Below, in pieces: positions 44,406-53,289 of a DNA stretch of 64,000 nt (position 1 is its first letter; each line of letters begins with the position of its first letter). The position numbers and the translations under genes were made by a program. This stretch comes from Pseudalkalibacillus berkeleyi (GTDB lineage: Bacteria > Bacillota > Bacilli > Bacillales > Fictibacillaceae). The stretch covers positions 2,356,001 through 2,420,000 of the forward strand of contig NZ_JAKIJS010000001.1 in assembly GCF_021608225.1 (NCBI RefSeq), written 5' to 3'. Below the pieces are notes generated by a model. It did no database searches. It was not told where the DNA came from and saw nothing but the letters and a program-made list of their open reading frames with translations.

Positions 44406-44720
44406 AAAGAAGATCGACTCTAACTTTAGGACGACTCGATACGAAGCATTTACGGTTACTTTGTTTTGCTTGATTAAGGTTGATAGCTTCTCATTACCTT
44501 GAATGAGTTGTAATAACGTATCCGAACTACCAATAATTTCGATGACATTCTCACTCTGAATGTCATCCATAATCACTTGACATGATCGTTTTTTCATATG
44601 AATGGATACCTGTTCTTTATTAGAGGACAAGGTTATGACAAAGTCTTGCAACTTGAAAAAGGGTGATAAATACGACTGTCTTTCTAATCGTTTCGTAAAC
44701 ACCTCTATAACCTGTTTCAT
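44373..44720 (-). CDS. SCP2-like sterol-carrier fold protein (YusD)
   Basis: A 115-aa protein placed as YusD of B. subtilis, which has an SCP2-type lipid-binding fold. The pattern of alternating strands (FVITLSSNKEQVSIHMKK, CQVIMDDIQSENVIEIIG) and a short helix SDTLLQLIQGNEKLSTLI fits. The ligand is unknown. It lies just downstream of the metNPQ region and overlaps the convergent thiol-disulfide gene by 33 bases at their 3' ends. The family call rests partly on position. Confidence 0.65.
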   Translation of the reverse strand: MKQVIEVFTKRLERQSYLSPFFKLQDFVITLSSNKEQVSIHMKKRSCQVIMDDIQSENVIEIIGSSDTLLQLIQGNEKLSTLIKQNKVTVNASYRVVLKLESIFFLSGQQSRNAM

Positions 44721-44867
44721 ACCCCATCTCCTCTCCGTTATGTAGATATTCTTCGATAGGTGAATTGAAATGTCCTTGTATAAACGTTCGACAGTTTCTT
44801 TATCAATATTCGTGAAAAATAGCTAAGGCTCACTTCTAAAATAATGTTGCATGGATAATGTATATAA

Positions 44868-44897
44868 AAAAAACCACAGTCCATGCTGACTGTGGTT
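44868..44897 (-). terminator. Terminator of sigI-rsgI
   Basis: Perfect 10-bp arms AACCACAGTC and GACTGTGGTT around AGCAT (reading minus), followed by T8. It is 50 bases after the rsgI stop. Confidence 0.9.
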
Positions 44898-44946
44898 GAC
44901 TGTTAAATTTGTGTACGACAAATGATCATGAACGAATGCCATGATT

Positions 44947-46302
44947 TTAAAAACCGGTTGAAAAAAGGTTCTGGAACGTGCCCGTCTGTACAAATTGTAC
45001 CTTTAATAGGTCGCGATCTTGATTATGATCCGAAGAAGGAAGCTGTTTCTTCCACTCTCCTAAATGAATTTTAATTTTAACCTGACGATTATGGTTCTTG
45101 TGGTCCTTCTTGTGTTTGTCCTTCTTTGAGAAAGACTTTTTATGTGAGTGCTTTTTACTTATATCTTTGCCCTCATTCTCTTCCTCTTTGTTTTTTCGCT
45201 CTTCATCATCTTCTTCACTTTCGGCATCCTGATCGTTTTCAGACTCTTTCGCATCCTTATTTTCCTCATTACCTGTAATGGTCTGCTGCTTAGAATCCTC
45301 TGTTTTAGCTGGAACTGAAGGTGCAGTTACTTTATCTTCTTTTAAGTCCTTAATTGCTGTATCTAGTTCTGCTTGATCTGGTTCATTTAAAACGTTTTCA
45401 ACAGATTTAGTTTGTGTATTTTTCTGCGAATCTTGCTTTTTATGAAGCGGTTTAGTTTCTTTACTATCAAAATTCGTATGTTTAACTTGATCCGACTGAG
45501 GTGTCGATCCTTCAGGTAAAACGGCTTCAACAACGTCTGTATTATTTTTATCGACATTTAATTTTCGTAGTTCTGAGAAAGACAGAGTTCTAACATGCTC
45601 TACCTTAAGGGATTGGTCTTGTTGTAGGGCATCTTGATAAACCATGAATTTCCCCATGGATAAACCAAGCTTATTAGCTTCCTTCCGCTGTTCTGGAGTG
45701 GTTTCCATTATGGAAAGAACAATACTCGTATTCTTAACTTGTTTATTAGATTTAAGCTGATTGATTGCATCTTTAATTCGCTTCTGAACATCAGAAGATT
45801 CAAGGGATTGGTCGTATGATGAAGTAATTAATAGATCATTATACGTGTCGAAATAACCAAACTCTTTCAACTTCTTAAATAAAGATTGAGAGAAGTGCTT
45901 AAGCGACTTATTCTCTAATCCTTCGGTGTTATCAAGCAAACTTTTTGCATCCTCATTTAATGCTCGGACCTTGAGGACGTTTAAATCCTTATCAACAGCT
46001 ACTTCAATACTAGGATTAATATCGAAACTGACATAAGCTGCTGCAGATGCTTTTTGATGTCCGAATGGAAAACCTCCTGCCACTAGAACAAATACGATAA
46101 TTGCAACTAAAGATAGTGAGAATGAAGGTAATAACATACGGTCAGTACGATAGGTTGGATGAACATTTTCATTTGGACATATATATTCTTGTCCAATTTC
46201 TGGTTGTTCACCCTTCTTCAATCGTACGTTCTCAAAGCTGCCATCTTTCGTTAAGATCACTGCTTTACGCTTTGAAACTTTCATGATAAGGCCGCGTTTC
46301 AC
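44947..46302 (-). CDS. rsgI: Anti-sigma factor RsgI with a highly charged extracellular tail
   Basis: A 451-aa membrane protein that should hold SigI inactive. Residues 1-60 form the cytoplasmic RsgI-N domain (VSKRKAVILTKDGSFENVRL, GEQPEIGQEYICP). One helix spans about 62-85, followed by the conserved AYVSFDINPSIEVAVDKDLN-VLKVRALNEDAKSLL segment just outside the membrane. From about residue 270 the protein is low-complexity: Asp/Glu/Lys-rich stretches and a Lys/His block (HSHKKSFSKKDKHKKDHKNH). No carbohydrate-binding module is visible. GTG at 46302 is the start, after GGGAGGG. It follows sigI by 27 bases. Confidence 0.92.
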   Translation of the reverse strand: MKRGLIMKVSKRKAVILTKDGSFENVRLKKGEQPEIGQEYICPNENVHPTYRTDRMLLPSFSLSLVAIIVFVLVAGGFPFGHQKASAAAYVSFDINPSIEVAVDKDLNVLKVRALNEDAKSLLDNTEGLENKSLKHFSQSLFKKLKEFGYFDTYNDLLITSSYDQSLESSDVQKRIKDAINQLKSNKQVKNTSIVLSIMETTPEQRKEANKLGLSMGKFMVYQDALQQDQSLKVEHVRTLSFSELRKLNVDKNNTDVVEAVLPEGSTPQSDQVKHTNFDSKETKPLHKKQDSQKNTQTKSVENVLNEPDQAELDTAIKDLKEDKVTAPSVPAKTEDSKQQTITGNEENKDAKESENDQDAESEEDDEERKNKEEENEGKDISKKHSHKKSFSKKDKHKKDHKNHNRQVKIKIHLGEWKKQLPSSDHNQDRDLLKVQFVQTGTFQNLFSTGF

Positions 46303-46329
46303 TCACTGGTCCCTCCCTTCAAACTGATA

Positions 46330-47097
46330 TCAAGAGGGCTCAATGTAAGATCTAAGCGATGTATACCCTCCAATATAAATCAATGCAATTGCTATTATAT
46401 ATTTTCGATTACGTTCAATCGTTTTACGACTGCAAGAAACCATATTTAATAAATCTTTTATCGGCAATTGCTTTTTCTCTGCAAGATAAGCAGCTAATTT
46501 CTCATCTTCTGCTAGTAATTGAGCGATTTTCTTTGCATTTTCTCTTGCATCAATATGTTTAGGACAGTTTTTACTCAAAACCTTAAAGGTTATGCCATAG
46601 TCTTTGAGCAATTCTTGAAATTCTTCAATTTCATAGACACGGTTTTCGACTTGAAGTTGTTGATCATAATGGTGAATTGCTGCCTTTTGCTCTGCGTAGC
46701 TGTCCTCTAATCGACCTTCTTCATCGGTCTCTTCAGGCTCTAAAAAGACATACCTGTTCTGACGTGCTTCCTTACGGATAAAATCAATGACACGTCTTCG
46801 GATGACCATATCAGCAAAGGTCAGGAATCGACTTCCTTGTCCCTCCTGATACTGGTTAATGGCCTCGTTAAATGCGGTTAGTCCGATACTATATTCATCT
46901 CTTGATTGATCGATATATTGGTTACAAACTTTTGATGTTACTTTCTTAATGAATGGCTGATAATCCTCTAGTAATTGATTTCTGAGGACTTCGTCTCCTT
47001 TAGTAACCTTTTTAACTTTATCTTCTATCGTAACGTTTTTCTTAACAGTTTTATTGAAGTTTGGTTTGACTAATAAGTTCATATTCATTGATGTCAT
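46330..47097 (-). CDS. sigI: RNA polymerase sigma factor SigI
   Basis: A 255-aa sigma-70-family factor of the SigI group, linked to heat and cell-wall stress in bacilli. The conserved N-terminal region reads FIKKVTSKVCNQYIDQSRDEY then SIGLTAFNEAINQYQEGQGS and FADMVIRRRVIDFIRKEA; the C-terminal SigI-C part includes LLNMVSCSRKTIERNRKYI. The start ATG (47095-47097) is seven bases after GAGGTGG. It is co-transcribed with rsgI. A cre-like site and two dyads lie upstream. Confidence 0.95.
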   Translation of the reverse strand: MTSMNMNLLVKPNFNKTVKKNVTIEDKVKKVTKGDEVLRNQLLEDYQPFIKKVTSKVCNQYIDQSRDEYSIGLTAFNEAINQYQEGQGSRFLTFADMVIRRRVIDFIRKEARQNRYVFLEPEETDEEGRLEDSYAEQKAAIHHYDQQLQVENRVYEIEEFQELLKDYGITFKVLSKNCPKHIDARENAKKIAQLLAEDEKLAAYLAEKKQLPIKDLLNMVSCSRKTIERNRKYIIAIALIYIGGYTSLRSYIEPS

Positions 47098-47257
47098 GTT
47101 TGTATCCACCTCGCTACGGACATTTATTAAACTCTATTTATGAGTCCAAATGCTTTTTTATAGTGATATAAAACGTTTAATCGAATTAGGAATATAAAAA
47201 ATCCATAATTCATTTATATCATTTATTTAGCCCGATGGAGGATACAATTTGATAACA

Positions 47258-47287
47258 ATGTTACAGCCGCTTTAACAATTGTAACAT
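47258..47287. other. Inverted repeat in the sigI upstream region
   Basis: ATGTTACA (47258-47265) and TGTAACAT (47280-47287), perfect 8-bp arms 14 bases apart, about 160 bases ahead of sigI. No T run. It may bind a regulator or fold in the leader. Confidence 0.45.
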
Positions 47288-47364
47288 ACTTTTATTTAGA
47301 CTGATTTGCATGAATTTTGTAAATACAGACCTTATACTTTTTAGAAATCGTTATATTACTTATA

Positions 47365-47378
47365 CGAAAACGCTTTCT
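47365..47378. promoter_or_regulatory. cre-like site between yusE-like gene and sigI
   Basis: CGAAAACGCTTTCT fits the catabolite-responsive element at 12 of 14 positions, with mismatches at the ends only. It is about 270 bases upstream of sigI and close to the end of the yusE-like gene, so its role is unclear. Confidence 0.35.
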
Positions 47379-47385
47379 TGTGAAA

Positions 47386-47436
47386 ACAAAAAAAACAACC
47401 GACTATACAATAATTTGTATTTATAGGCTGTTTTTT
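47386..47436 (-). terminator. Probable terminator after the yusE-like gene
   Basis: AACAGCCTATA and TATAGTCGGTTGTT pair imperfectly and are followed by T8 on the minus strand. Nothing else in 47098-47454 beyond the sites listed. Confidence 0.5.
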
Positions 47437-47454
47437 GACATATATGAGGAAAAT

Positions 47455-47799
47455 TTATCCACTGTTTTTTTGAGTATTTATGTTGAATTTCCACAGTTTA
47501 TTATAAATATTGTCGACAGATTGGAAGGAGTATACCTTTTCTGTCACCTTTCCATCCTTCAGAAAGGCAAGACATGGAACGCTCGTCAGTTCCCATTCTC
47601 TAGCAATTGCAGGCATATGATTCAAATTACATGCCATAATTGTCGGCAATTTATCATTAGGTAGCGTTACAATAGCTATCTCTAGCATCTGTTTTGCTAA
47701 TTTACACGTACCGCATAATGGTGTGTAGAAGTATACAACTGTATTTTGTCGAGTGAATCGTTGTCTGATCACCTTTTCATAGTTCACTTCTTCAATCAT
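47455..47799 (-). CDS. Thioredoxin-family protein (YusE-like)
   Basis: A 114-aa cytoplasmic thioredoxin-fold protein. The active site is FYTPLCGTCKLAKQM (CGTC) and the cis-proline is in LTSVPCLAFLKDGK, preceded by an unusual extra cysteine region (IMACNLN). B. subtilis YusE sits in the same place. The ATG follows TAGGAGGAAG. It is 35 bases after the sugar dehydrogenase gene and probably in the same transcript as yusF. Confidence 0.88.
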   Translation of the reverse strand: MIEEVNYEKVIRQRFTRQNTVVYFYTPLCGTCKLAKQMLEIAIVTLPNDKLPTIMACNLNHMPAIAREWELTSVPCLAFLKDGKVTEKVYSFQSVDNIYNKLWKFNINTQKNSG

Positions 47800-47834
47800 A
47801 GATGGCTTACTTCCTCCTAAGCACTAGCAGGGCA

Positions 47835-48914
47835 TTAATTCACTTTGAACCGTAAGAGTCGATCATCGTTTTTCTTCGGTTTTCCTCTGCCATCAGTATT
47901 ATTGGTAACGGTATATAGGTATTCGTCTACTATTTTAACATCCCGCATCCTACCATATCCATCTTTCCATACCGAATGTGTCCCCTTTTTGAGGTCGAAC
48001 ACTCTAATTTGCTCCCCAGCCAATGCTGCAACATAAATTTTGGACCCTGATATGTCTAATCCAGACGGTGCCCAGGTTTCATTACCTGAGTGAAATACAG
48101 GACGAATCATTCCTTCTTGTTCTTCATCACCTTGGATATTTGGCCAGCCATAATTTCCTCCAGGAACGATCTTATTAATTTCATCATGACCTCTTGATCC
48201 ATGTTCTGAGCTATACATCGTACCATCTGAATCCCAACCTAACCCTTGAGGATTACGATGTCCAATTGAATAGATAGGTGATTCAGCAATCGGGTTATCA
48301 GCTGGAATCTTACCATCTAATTGAATTCTTAATATTTTCCCTGCAAGACTTTTCGAATCCTGAGATAACGCTTTGTTCCCAGCATCACCTGTTGTAATAT
48401 ACAAGAATCCATCAGGGCCTAATGCGATTCTTCCTCCATTATGGATTGGACCACCAGGTATATTTTCAAGTAACACTGAAGTTTCGAGCCAAACACTCTC
48501 TTCCTTTTGTACTCTTACAACTCGATTAAGTAATTTACCGTCCTTTTGATATGTATGATACACAATGGCTTCTAAAGGTTCGCTTTGCTGTTCAAGAATG
48601 AGGAATCCTAGCAATCCACCTTCCGTTCTTGCAACAACCTTTTCCGACAAATTAATCTTCTGTTTTTGTTTAGAATCCCCTTTAATGCTATAAACTTCTC
48701 CCGTTCTCCCGGAAAGGTAGAAAACAGTATCATTAATCACATTGATTTGCCATGGAACTTTAAGCTTTGTGGCGAGGATTTCAGCATCTTGTCTGTTTTC
48801 CTCATAAGCAGGTTTAGAGGTACCTTTGTATTCACTTGTATCATGATTGTCCTCCTGGTTGGAGGAACATCCCATTAAGCCCAAAGCCATCAATACAAAC
48901 AGAAAAATTCTCAT
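47835..48914 (-). CDS. Glucose/sorbosone dehydrogenase-family lipoprotein (PQQ-dependent type)
   Basis: A 359-aa extracytoplasmic enzyme with a six-bladed propeller of the soluble aldose sugar dehydrogenase group. The signal peptide MRIFLFVLMALGLMGCSS has the lipobox LMGC. Core motifs are HNGGRIALGPDGFLYITTGD, YSIGHRNPQGLGWDSDGT, SSEHGSRGHDEINKIVPGGN and NYGWPNIQGD. The family usually needs PQQ and calcium; no PQQ synthesis genes are in view. Its ATG overlaps the yusF stop (ATGA), so translation is coupled. I do not recall this gene inside the yusE-yusF pair of B. subtilis. Confidence 0.88.
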   Translation of the reverse strand: MRIFLFVLMALGLMGCSSNQEDNHDTSEYKGTSKPAYEENRQDAEILATKLKVPWQINVINDTVFYLSGRTGEVYSIKGDSKQKQKINLSEKVVARTEGGLLGFLILEQQSEPLEAIVYHTYQKDGKLLNRVVRVQKEESVWLETSVLLENIPGGPIHNGGRIALGPDGFLYITTGDAGNKALSQDSKSLAGKILRIQLDGKIPADNPIAESPIYSIGHRNPQGLGWDSDGTMYSSEHGSRGHDEINKIVPGGNYGWPNIQGDEEQEGMIRPVFHSGNETWAPSGLDISGSKIYVAALAGEQIRVFDLKKGTHSVWKDGYGRMRDVKIVDEYLYTVTNNTDGRGKPKKNDDRLLRFKVN

Positions 48915-49270
48915 GAAGCACCTCCGTTTAATAAATACCTTTGATCAATACGAAAATTTGCGTTCATCAAGATTTTTGCAAGATACATTAAAGGTGTTTC
49001 AGCAACTTCTTTATAAATGCTTTGTGTATAAAGGTGATTTGCATTAGGGAGTTCTCGCTTTAAAATTTTCCTGAGCTTATGTCCCGCATCATCTTCATCA
49101 ACGAGAATATAAATGTCTCGATCTTCAATTAACTCTATGAGCTCTTCTAATTTTGTAAAGCTGAGTGTTCCATGTGTGCAAATGATTTCGACAGGCTCCT
49201 GGATTAACTTTTTCACTTTATCTCGATCTGTTTTGCCTTCAACGATCAACACTTTCGTCTCAAGTTCCAT
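48911..49270 (-). CDS. Toprim-domain protein (YusF, RNase M5-like)
   Basis: A 119-aa single Toprim domain. The catalytic glutamate is in KVLIVEGKTDRDKVKKL and the acidic DxD pair in IYILVDEDDAGHKLR. Such stand-alone Toprim proteins are related to RNase M5 and topoisomerase nuclease domains. The B. subtilis homologue is YusF and its role is not settled. The start MELETK follows GGTGGG. The stop overlaps the sugar dehydrogenase start by four bases. Confidence 0.88.
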   Translation of the reverse strand: MELETKVLIVEGKTDRDKVKKLIQEPVEIICTHGTLSFTKLEELIELIEDRDIYILVDEDDAGHKLRKILKRELPNANHLYTQSIYKEVAETPLMYLAKILMNANFRIDQRYLLNGGAS

Positions 49271-49320
49271 ATTTGTACCCACCAAGTCGTTTTTGTTTTG
49301 TCGTCAGTTTTTATGGATGC

Positions 49321-49352
49321 AAAAAAACAGCGATCGCTTGGACCGCTGTTTA
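49321..49352 (-). terminator. Terminator after yusG
   Basis: AAACAGCG and CGCTGTTT arms, T7 on the minus strand, overlapping the last codon of yusG. The yusF transcript therefore starts after it. Confidence 0.85.
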
Positions 49353-49595
49353 ACACCAACCGAATTCACAGTCATCGACGAGTTGTTGTTGTTTTTGATC
49401 AGAGGCGTTTGATTCTTGTCGGTAAAACTTGTCCTCTTCGAATTCAAATCCTTCACCCATCTCGTACAAATTCCCTTGGTTGGTAAATTTAATTTTGCCT
49501 ATTTGAGCTTTGTTCAAATACAGAGACATAGAACCTTGATCCATCTTCCCATAGACCTTTTCCGTAATATCGGTACGACGAACGTCCTGGCCCAT
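49350..49595 (-). CDS. yusG: YusG family protein (DUF2553)
   Basis: An 81-aa protein with the YusG/DUF2553 pattern: TDITEKVYGKMDQGSMSLYL, IGKIKFTNQGNLYEMGEGFE. It is hydrophilic, with a C-terminal CEFGWC cysteine pair. The ATG follows AAAGAGGTG. No function is known to me. It is its own transcription unit or follows gcvH at a distance of about 90 bases. Confidence 0.87.
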   Translation of the reverse strand: MGQDVRRTDITEKVYGKMDQGSMSLYLNKAQIGKIKFTNQGNLYEMGEGFEFEEDKFYRQESNASDQKQQQLVDDCEFGWC

Positions 49596-49685
49596 ACTGT
49601 TACACCTCTTTCACTAGTATAATGTTCATTATTACCAGCAATGATGTAAATGAATCCTCTTTATGTTCTGCTTTTGATGCTTATA

Positions 49686-50069
49686 TTATTCTTCGCTAAC
49701 CATCTTCTGATATCCTTCTGATGTCATCAATTTTTCAAGTTCAGATTCATCAGAAAGTTCTACAACGATCATCCAAGCTTTTTCATATGGAGATTCGTTA
49801 ACGAATTCTGGGCTATCTTCTAATTCTTCATTAATTTCTACGACTTTACCACTAACTGGCGCGTACAATTCAGACACTGTCTTAACAGATTCAACGCTAC
49901 CGAATGGTTCGTCAATTTCGATTTCGTCCCCTACTTCAGGTAATTCAACGAATACGATATCGCCAAGCTCATCTTGGGCGAAAGCAGTAATCCCGATGTG
50001 TGCTTTGTTACCTTCAACTTTTACCCATTCGTGTTCTTCTGAATAACGCAGTTCCTTTGGAAATTCCAT
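49686..50069 (-). CDS. gcvH: Glycine cleavage system H protein
   Basis: A 127-aa lipoyl carrier. The lipoylated lysine is in [19 protein letters not shown], with the canonical GIT(A)[15 protein letters not shown] region before it. The start [15 protein letters not shown] is set by GGAGGG upstream. It shuttles the aminomethyl group between P and T proteins, whose genes are not in the window; in bacilli GcvH is also the first acceptor for lipoyl assembly. LipA is encoded at 16.4-17.3 kb. Confidence 0.98.
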   Translation of the reverse strand: MEFPKELRYSEEHEWVKVEGNKAHIGITAFAQDELGDIVFVELPEVGDEIEIDEPFGSVESVKTVSELYAPVSGKVVEINEELEDSPEFVNESPYEKAWMIVVELSDESELEKLMTSEGYQKMVSEE

Positions 50070-50157
50070 TACTATCCCTCCATTAGTTTCATTCTTCATT
50101 TAAATAAGTGTGTCTAAAGTAATACTATTATAAAACAGTGCGCTTTCGCAATCTGTT

Positions 50158-50511
50158 CTATTTCCAAGTTTGATTGAACGTTTCTTCTTTAAACCCAACA
50201 GTGACATGCTTACCGTCCGTTACAATCGGGCGTTTAATCAGCATGCCTTCGGAAGCTAGCAACTCTAGAAGCTCGTCCTCTGAGGCTGTCTTCATACGTT
50301 CCTTCATTTCAAGCTCACGATACATTTTTCCACTCGTATTAAAGAATTTCTTAAGTTCTAATCCACTCTTTTCGTGTAAAGAAGCAAGTTCTTCTTTGGA
50401 AGGCGTACTTTCTACAATATGTACAGCTTCAAAGTTTTTTCCTTGATCGTTTAACCATTTCTTCGTTTTCTTACACGTTGAGCAATTTGGATATTCATAT
50501 ACGGTTAGCAA
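50158..50511 (-). CDS. Arsenate reductase/Spx family protein (YusI)
   Basis: A 117-aa ArsC/Spx-type thioredoxin-fold protein. It has the CxxC motif YEYPNCSTCKKTKKWL (as in Spx and MgsR) and the conserved MLIKRPIVTDGKHVTVGF segment. The start TTG (50509-50511) is eight bases after AGGGG; the GTG upstream is on that site. Whether it works as a regulator (Spx-like) or a thiol enzyme is not clear. The position before gcvH matches B. subtilis YusI. Confidence 0.9.
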   Translation of the reverse strand: MLTVYEYPNCSTCKKTKKWLNDQGKNFEAVHIVESTPSKEELASLHEKSGLELKKFFNTSGKMYRELEMKERMKTASEDELLELLASEGMLIKRPIVTDGKHVTVGFKEETFNQTWK

Positions 50512-50693
50512 CTGCGACACCCCTTACACATATCATCTGTATTTTCTATAAGAGCTTAAATCCATTCTATCATAAGTGATTGCAGGAAAAAGGGATTTAG
50601 CTCAACTGATTTTGTTTTTGTTGGACATGTGTTCTATTCGATCTGTCTTTATCATTAATTAGTAAAAGACAAGCTTCGTAAAGGAGAATGCCC

Positions 50694-51347
50694 ATGCTCG
50701 CAACCGTATCTGGTTATATCCTTTTAGGACTTTCCATTGCTGCTCCAATTGGACCGATTAATATCGAAATCATTAAACGTGGACTTGTATATGGATTTTG
50801 GGCAGCACTACTCGTGGGTGCTGGAGGCATTTCTTCAGATCTTGCGCTCATGGCACTTATGTTTTTTGGGCTTTCTCAAGTGATGACGTTAGTTTGGGTG
50901 AAAATCTCACTCACTATGCTAGGCTGCTTCATCCTCATCCACTCAGGCGTAAACAATTTACGTGTAACACAAGATATGAATAGAGCTGAAGAAGGTGGAG
51001 ATCGACACGGGCGCGTTAAAATTCGATCTTATTTATCTGGGGTGACGATTGCAGCATCAAACCCAATGAACCTACTCTTCTGGCTTGGTATATACGGTTC
51101 CGTTTTGAGTGGCGTGCTACAACAAAGTAACCACCTTCAGTCCTTTTTCATCAGCAGTCTCGTATTTATTGGGATTGCACTTTGGAATTTAAACCTCGCA
51201 TTCACCGTACACTTTGGTCGTTTGTTAATGAATGCATCTATTATGAAGGGCGTCAATATTATTGCGAGCTTTGTATTGATCGGATTCGGAGTTAAATTCG
51301 GATGGATGGGAGTAAAGGAGTTGGTTGAGGTAGTTGGGAGGAATTGA
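50694..51347 (+). CDS. LysE-family amino-acid exporter
   Basis: A 217-aa membrane protein with six predicted helices, the LysE/RhtB efflux group. The N-terminal motif LGLSIAAPIGPINIEIIKRGL and ASNPMNLLFWLGIYG in the fourth helix are typical. The ATG at 50694 follows AAAGGAG with normal spacing. It is the only plus-strand gene between 44.4 and 59.4 kb and appears inserted relative to the B. subtilis order. The exported amino acid is unknown. Confidence 0.9.
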   Translation: MLATVSGYILLGLSIAAPIGPINIEIIKRGLVYGFWAALLVGAGGISSDLALMALMFFGLSQVMTLVWVKISLTMLGCFILIHSGVNNLRVTQDMNRAEEGGDRHGRVKIRSYLSGVTIAASNPMNLLFWLGIYGSVLSGVLQQSNHLQSFFISSLVFIGIALWNLNLAFTVHFGRLLMNASIMKGVNIIASFVLIGFGVKFGWMGVKELVEVVGRN

Positions 51348-51401
51348 TAAAGATAGAAATCACTTTTTTTCGCGACCGATGAACCATCCTTTCCACTACC
51401 A

Positions 51402-51432
51402 CTAAAAAAGGCCCTCATCACGAGGACCCTTC
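51402..51432 (-). terminator. Terminator of the fad operon
   Basis: AAGGGTCCTC and GAGGGCCTTT arms with one mismatch, T6 on the minus strand, 59 bases after the fadE stop. Confidence 0.75.
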
Positions 51433-51490
51433 TAGAGAGTGTTTGTTTTCAAAAGGAAATAGAGCGTTTTAATTTTTGAAATTCACTTGA

Positions 51491-53275
51491 TTAAACGACG
51501 TACTTTTCTTCTTCTAACAGTTCCGCTGCAATTTCTCGCTTCTTATTTATCACGTTCATCGGTGTATAACGAGTCAATTTCTTTAGTGCGGATAGCATCA
51601 TTCGTAGCTGATCGCCGTCTTCAATTGCAACAATCGATTCCTTCGCGTGTGCTTCAATACGTTCAAAGGCTTCTTGGCAATAAACCTCTGTTAGCAAAAT
51701 CTTTTGCTTCGCTTTTTCAGCACCTACTTTTTGGATCGCTTTTTCCGTTCTCAACACGACAGATTCTATTGCATATGCCTCACTTACGATATCTGCAACG
51801 TTTGAAAGCACTTCTTGTTCGTGCTCAAGTTTCTCCCCATACTTCTGAACACCGAGACCAGCAATCATCAAGAAAATTTTCTTCGCATTTTTTACGAATT
51901 GTTTTTCCTGTGCAAGTGGCGCGTTATCCAGTTCTTCAGGCATAAGCATCATCAGTTCTTTTTGTAGCTCTGTTGCTTTTTGAAGGAGTGGAAGCTCTCC
52001 TTTCATTGCTTTACGAAGCAGTGTTCCAGGTACTAATAGACGGTTAATCTCATTTGTACCTTCGAAAATACGATTGATTCGAGAGTCACGATACATATTT
52101 TCAACTTCATATTCAGACATGAAACCATAACCACCATGGATTTGTACAGCTTCATCAACAACATAGTCAAGCACTTCTGAAGCGAAAACTTTGTTCAATG
52201 AACATTCTATCGCGTATTCTGAAATTCCCTTTGCTAAGAGTGAACCATCCTTTTGTTCCTCTGGCGAAAGAACACCGAGACGTTCCTCATACATGCCGAC
52301 TGTACGATAAACGGAGCTTTCTGCTGCATAAGCTTTAGCCGCCATTGTAGCTAGTTTTTCCTGAATAAGAGTAAAGCGGGAAATCGGTTGTTTGAACTGT
52401 TGACGTTCATTTGCATATTTAATCGATACTTCGAGTGCACGTTTAGCTGCCCCTACACAACCAACCGCAAGCTTGTAACGACCAATATTCAAAATGTTGA
52501 ACGCAATGACATGACCACGTCCTGCCTCACCTAATAAATTATCTTTCGGCACATAAGCATCCTCAAGAATCAAAGTACGTGTAGAAGACCCTTTAATACC
52601 CATTTTCTTTTCTTCTGGACCTGTTGATACGCCTTCAAAGTCACGTTCAACGATAAATGCTGAGAATTTGTCACCATCGATTTTCGCATAGACAACGAAC
52701 ACATCAGCAAAAGCCGAGTTTGTGATCCATTGCTTTTCACCATTTAAAATGTAATGTGTGCCCGCATCGTTCAGCTTTGCTACTGTTTTCGCACCTAATG
52801 CGTCAGACCCTGACCCTGGCTCAGTCAATGCGTAAGCCGCAATCCTATTTCCTGAAGATAGATCAGGCAAATACTTTTGCTTTTGCTCTTCGTTACCAAA
52901 TAATACGATCGGTAGTGATCCGATCCCAACGTGTGCGCCGTAACTTAAAGAGAAAGAGCGCGCACGGGAAAACTTTTCTGTAATTAGTGAAGAACTGATC
53001 TTATCAACCGCGATTCCACCGTATTCTTCAGGTACATCTGCACCTAATAATCCCAGGTCTCCCGCTTTAGAAAGTAGATTTCTCGAAATATCGAATTGAT
53101 GCTCTTCGATTTTTTCTAGTTGAGGAACGACTTCCTTAACAACGAAATCCTCCGTTGTTTTCCCCATCATAATCTGTTCATCTGAAAAGTCTTCTGGCGT
53201 GAATACACTATTCGCATCCACTTCTTCTATTAGAAAACTACCACCTTGAGCCGCTTTTTCTACACTTTTAGACAT
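51491..53275 (-). CDS. fadE: Acyl-CoA dehydrogenase FadE
   Basis: A 594-aa FAD enzyme for the first step of fatty-acid beta-oxidation. The ACAD signatures are AYALTEPGSGSDALGAKT and QIHGGYGFMSEYEVENMYRDSRINRI with the catalytic-loop region; the flavin-binding WITNSAFADVFVV lies between. A C-terminal extension of about 190 residues beyond the core ACAD fold is normal for this FadE group. It is the last gene of fadN-fadA-fadE, 14 bases after fadA, with a ribosome-binding site AAAGGGAGG. Confidence 0.96.
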   Translation of the reverse strand: MSKSVEKAAQGGSFLIEEVDANSVFTPEDFSDEQIMMGKTTEDFVVKEVVPQLEKIEEHQFDISRNLLSKAGDLGLLGADVPEEYGGIAVDKISSSLITEKFSRARSFSLSYGAHVGIGSLPIVLFGNEEQKQKYLPDLSSGNRIAAYALTEPGSGSDALGAKTVAKLNDAGTHYILNGEKQWITNSAFADVFVVYAKIDGDKFSAFIVERDFEGVSTGPEEKKMGIKGSSTRTLILEDAYVPKDNLLGEAGRGHVIAFNILNIGRYKLAVGCVGAAKRALEVSIKYANERQQFKQPISRFTLIQEKLATMAAKAYAAESSVYRTVGMYEERLGVLSPEEQKDGSLLAKGISEYAIECSLNKVFASEVLDYVVDEAVQIHGGYGFMSEYEVENMYRDSRINRIFEGTNEINRLLVPGTLLRKAMKGELPLLQKATELQKELMMLMPEELDNAPLAQEKQFVKNAKKIFLMIAGLGVQKYGEKLEHEQEVLSNVADIVSEAYAIESVVLRTEKAIQKVGAEKAKQKILLTEVYCQEAFERIEAHAKESIVAIEDGDQLRMMLSALKKLTRYTPMNVINKKREIAAELLEEEKYVV

Positions 53276-53289
53276 CTTACTACCTCCCT

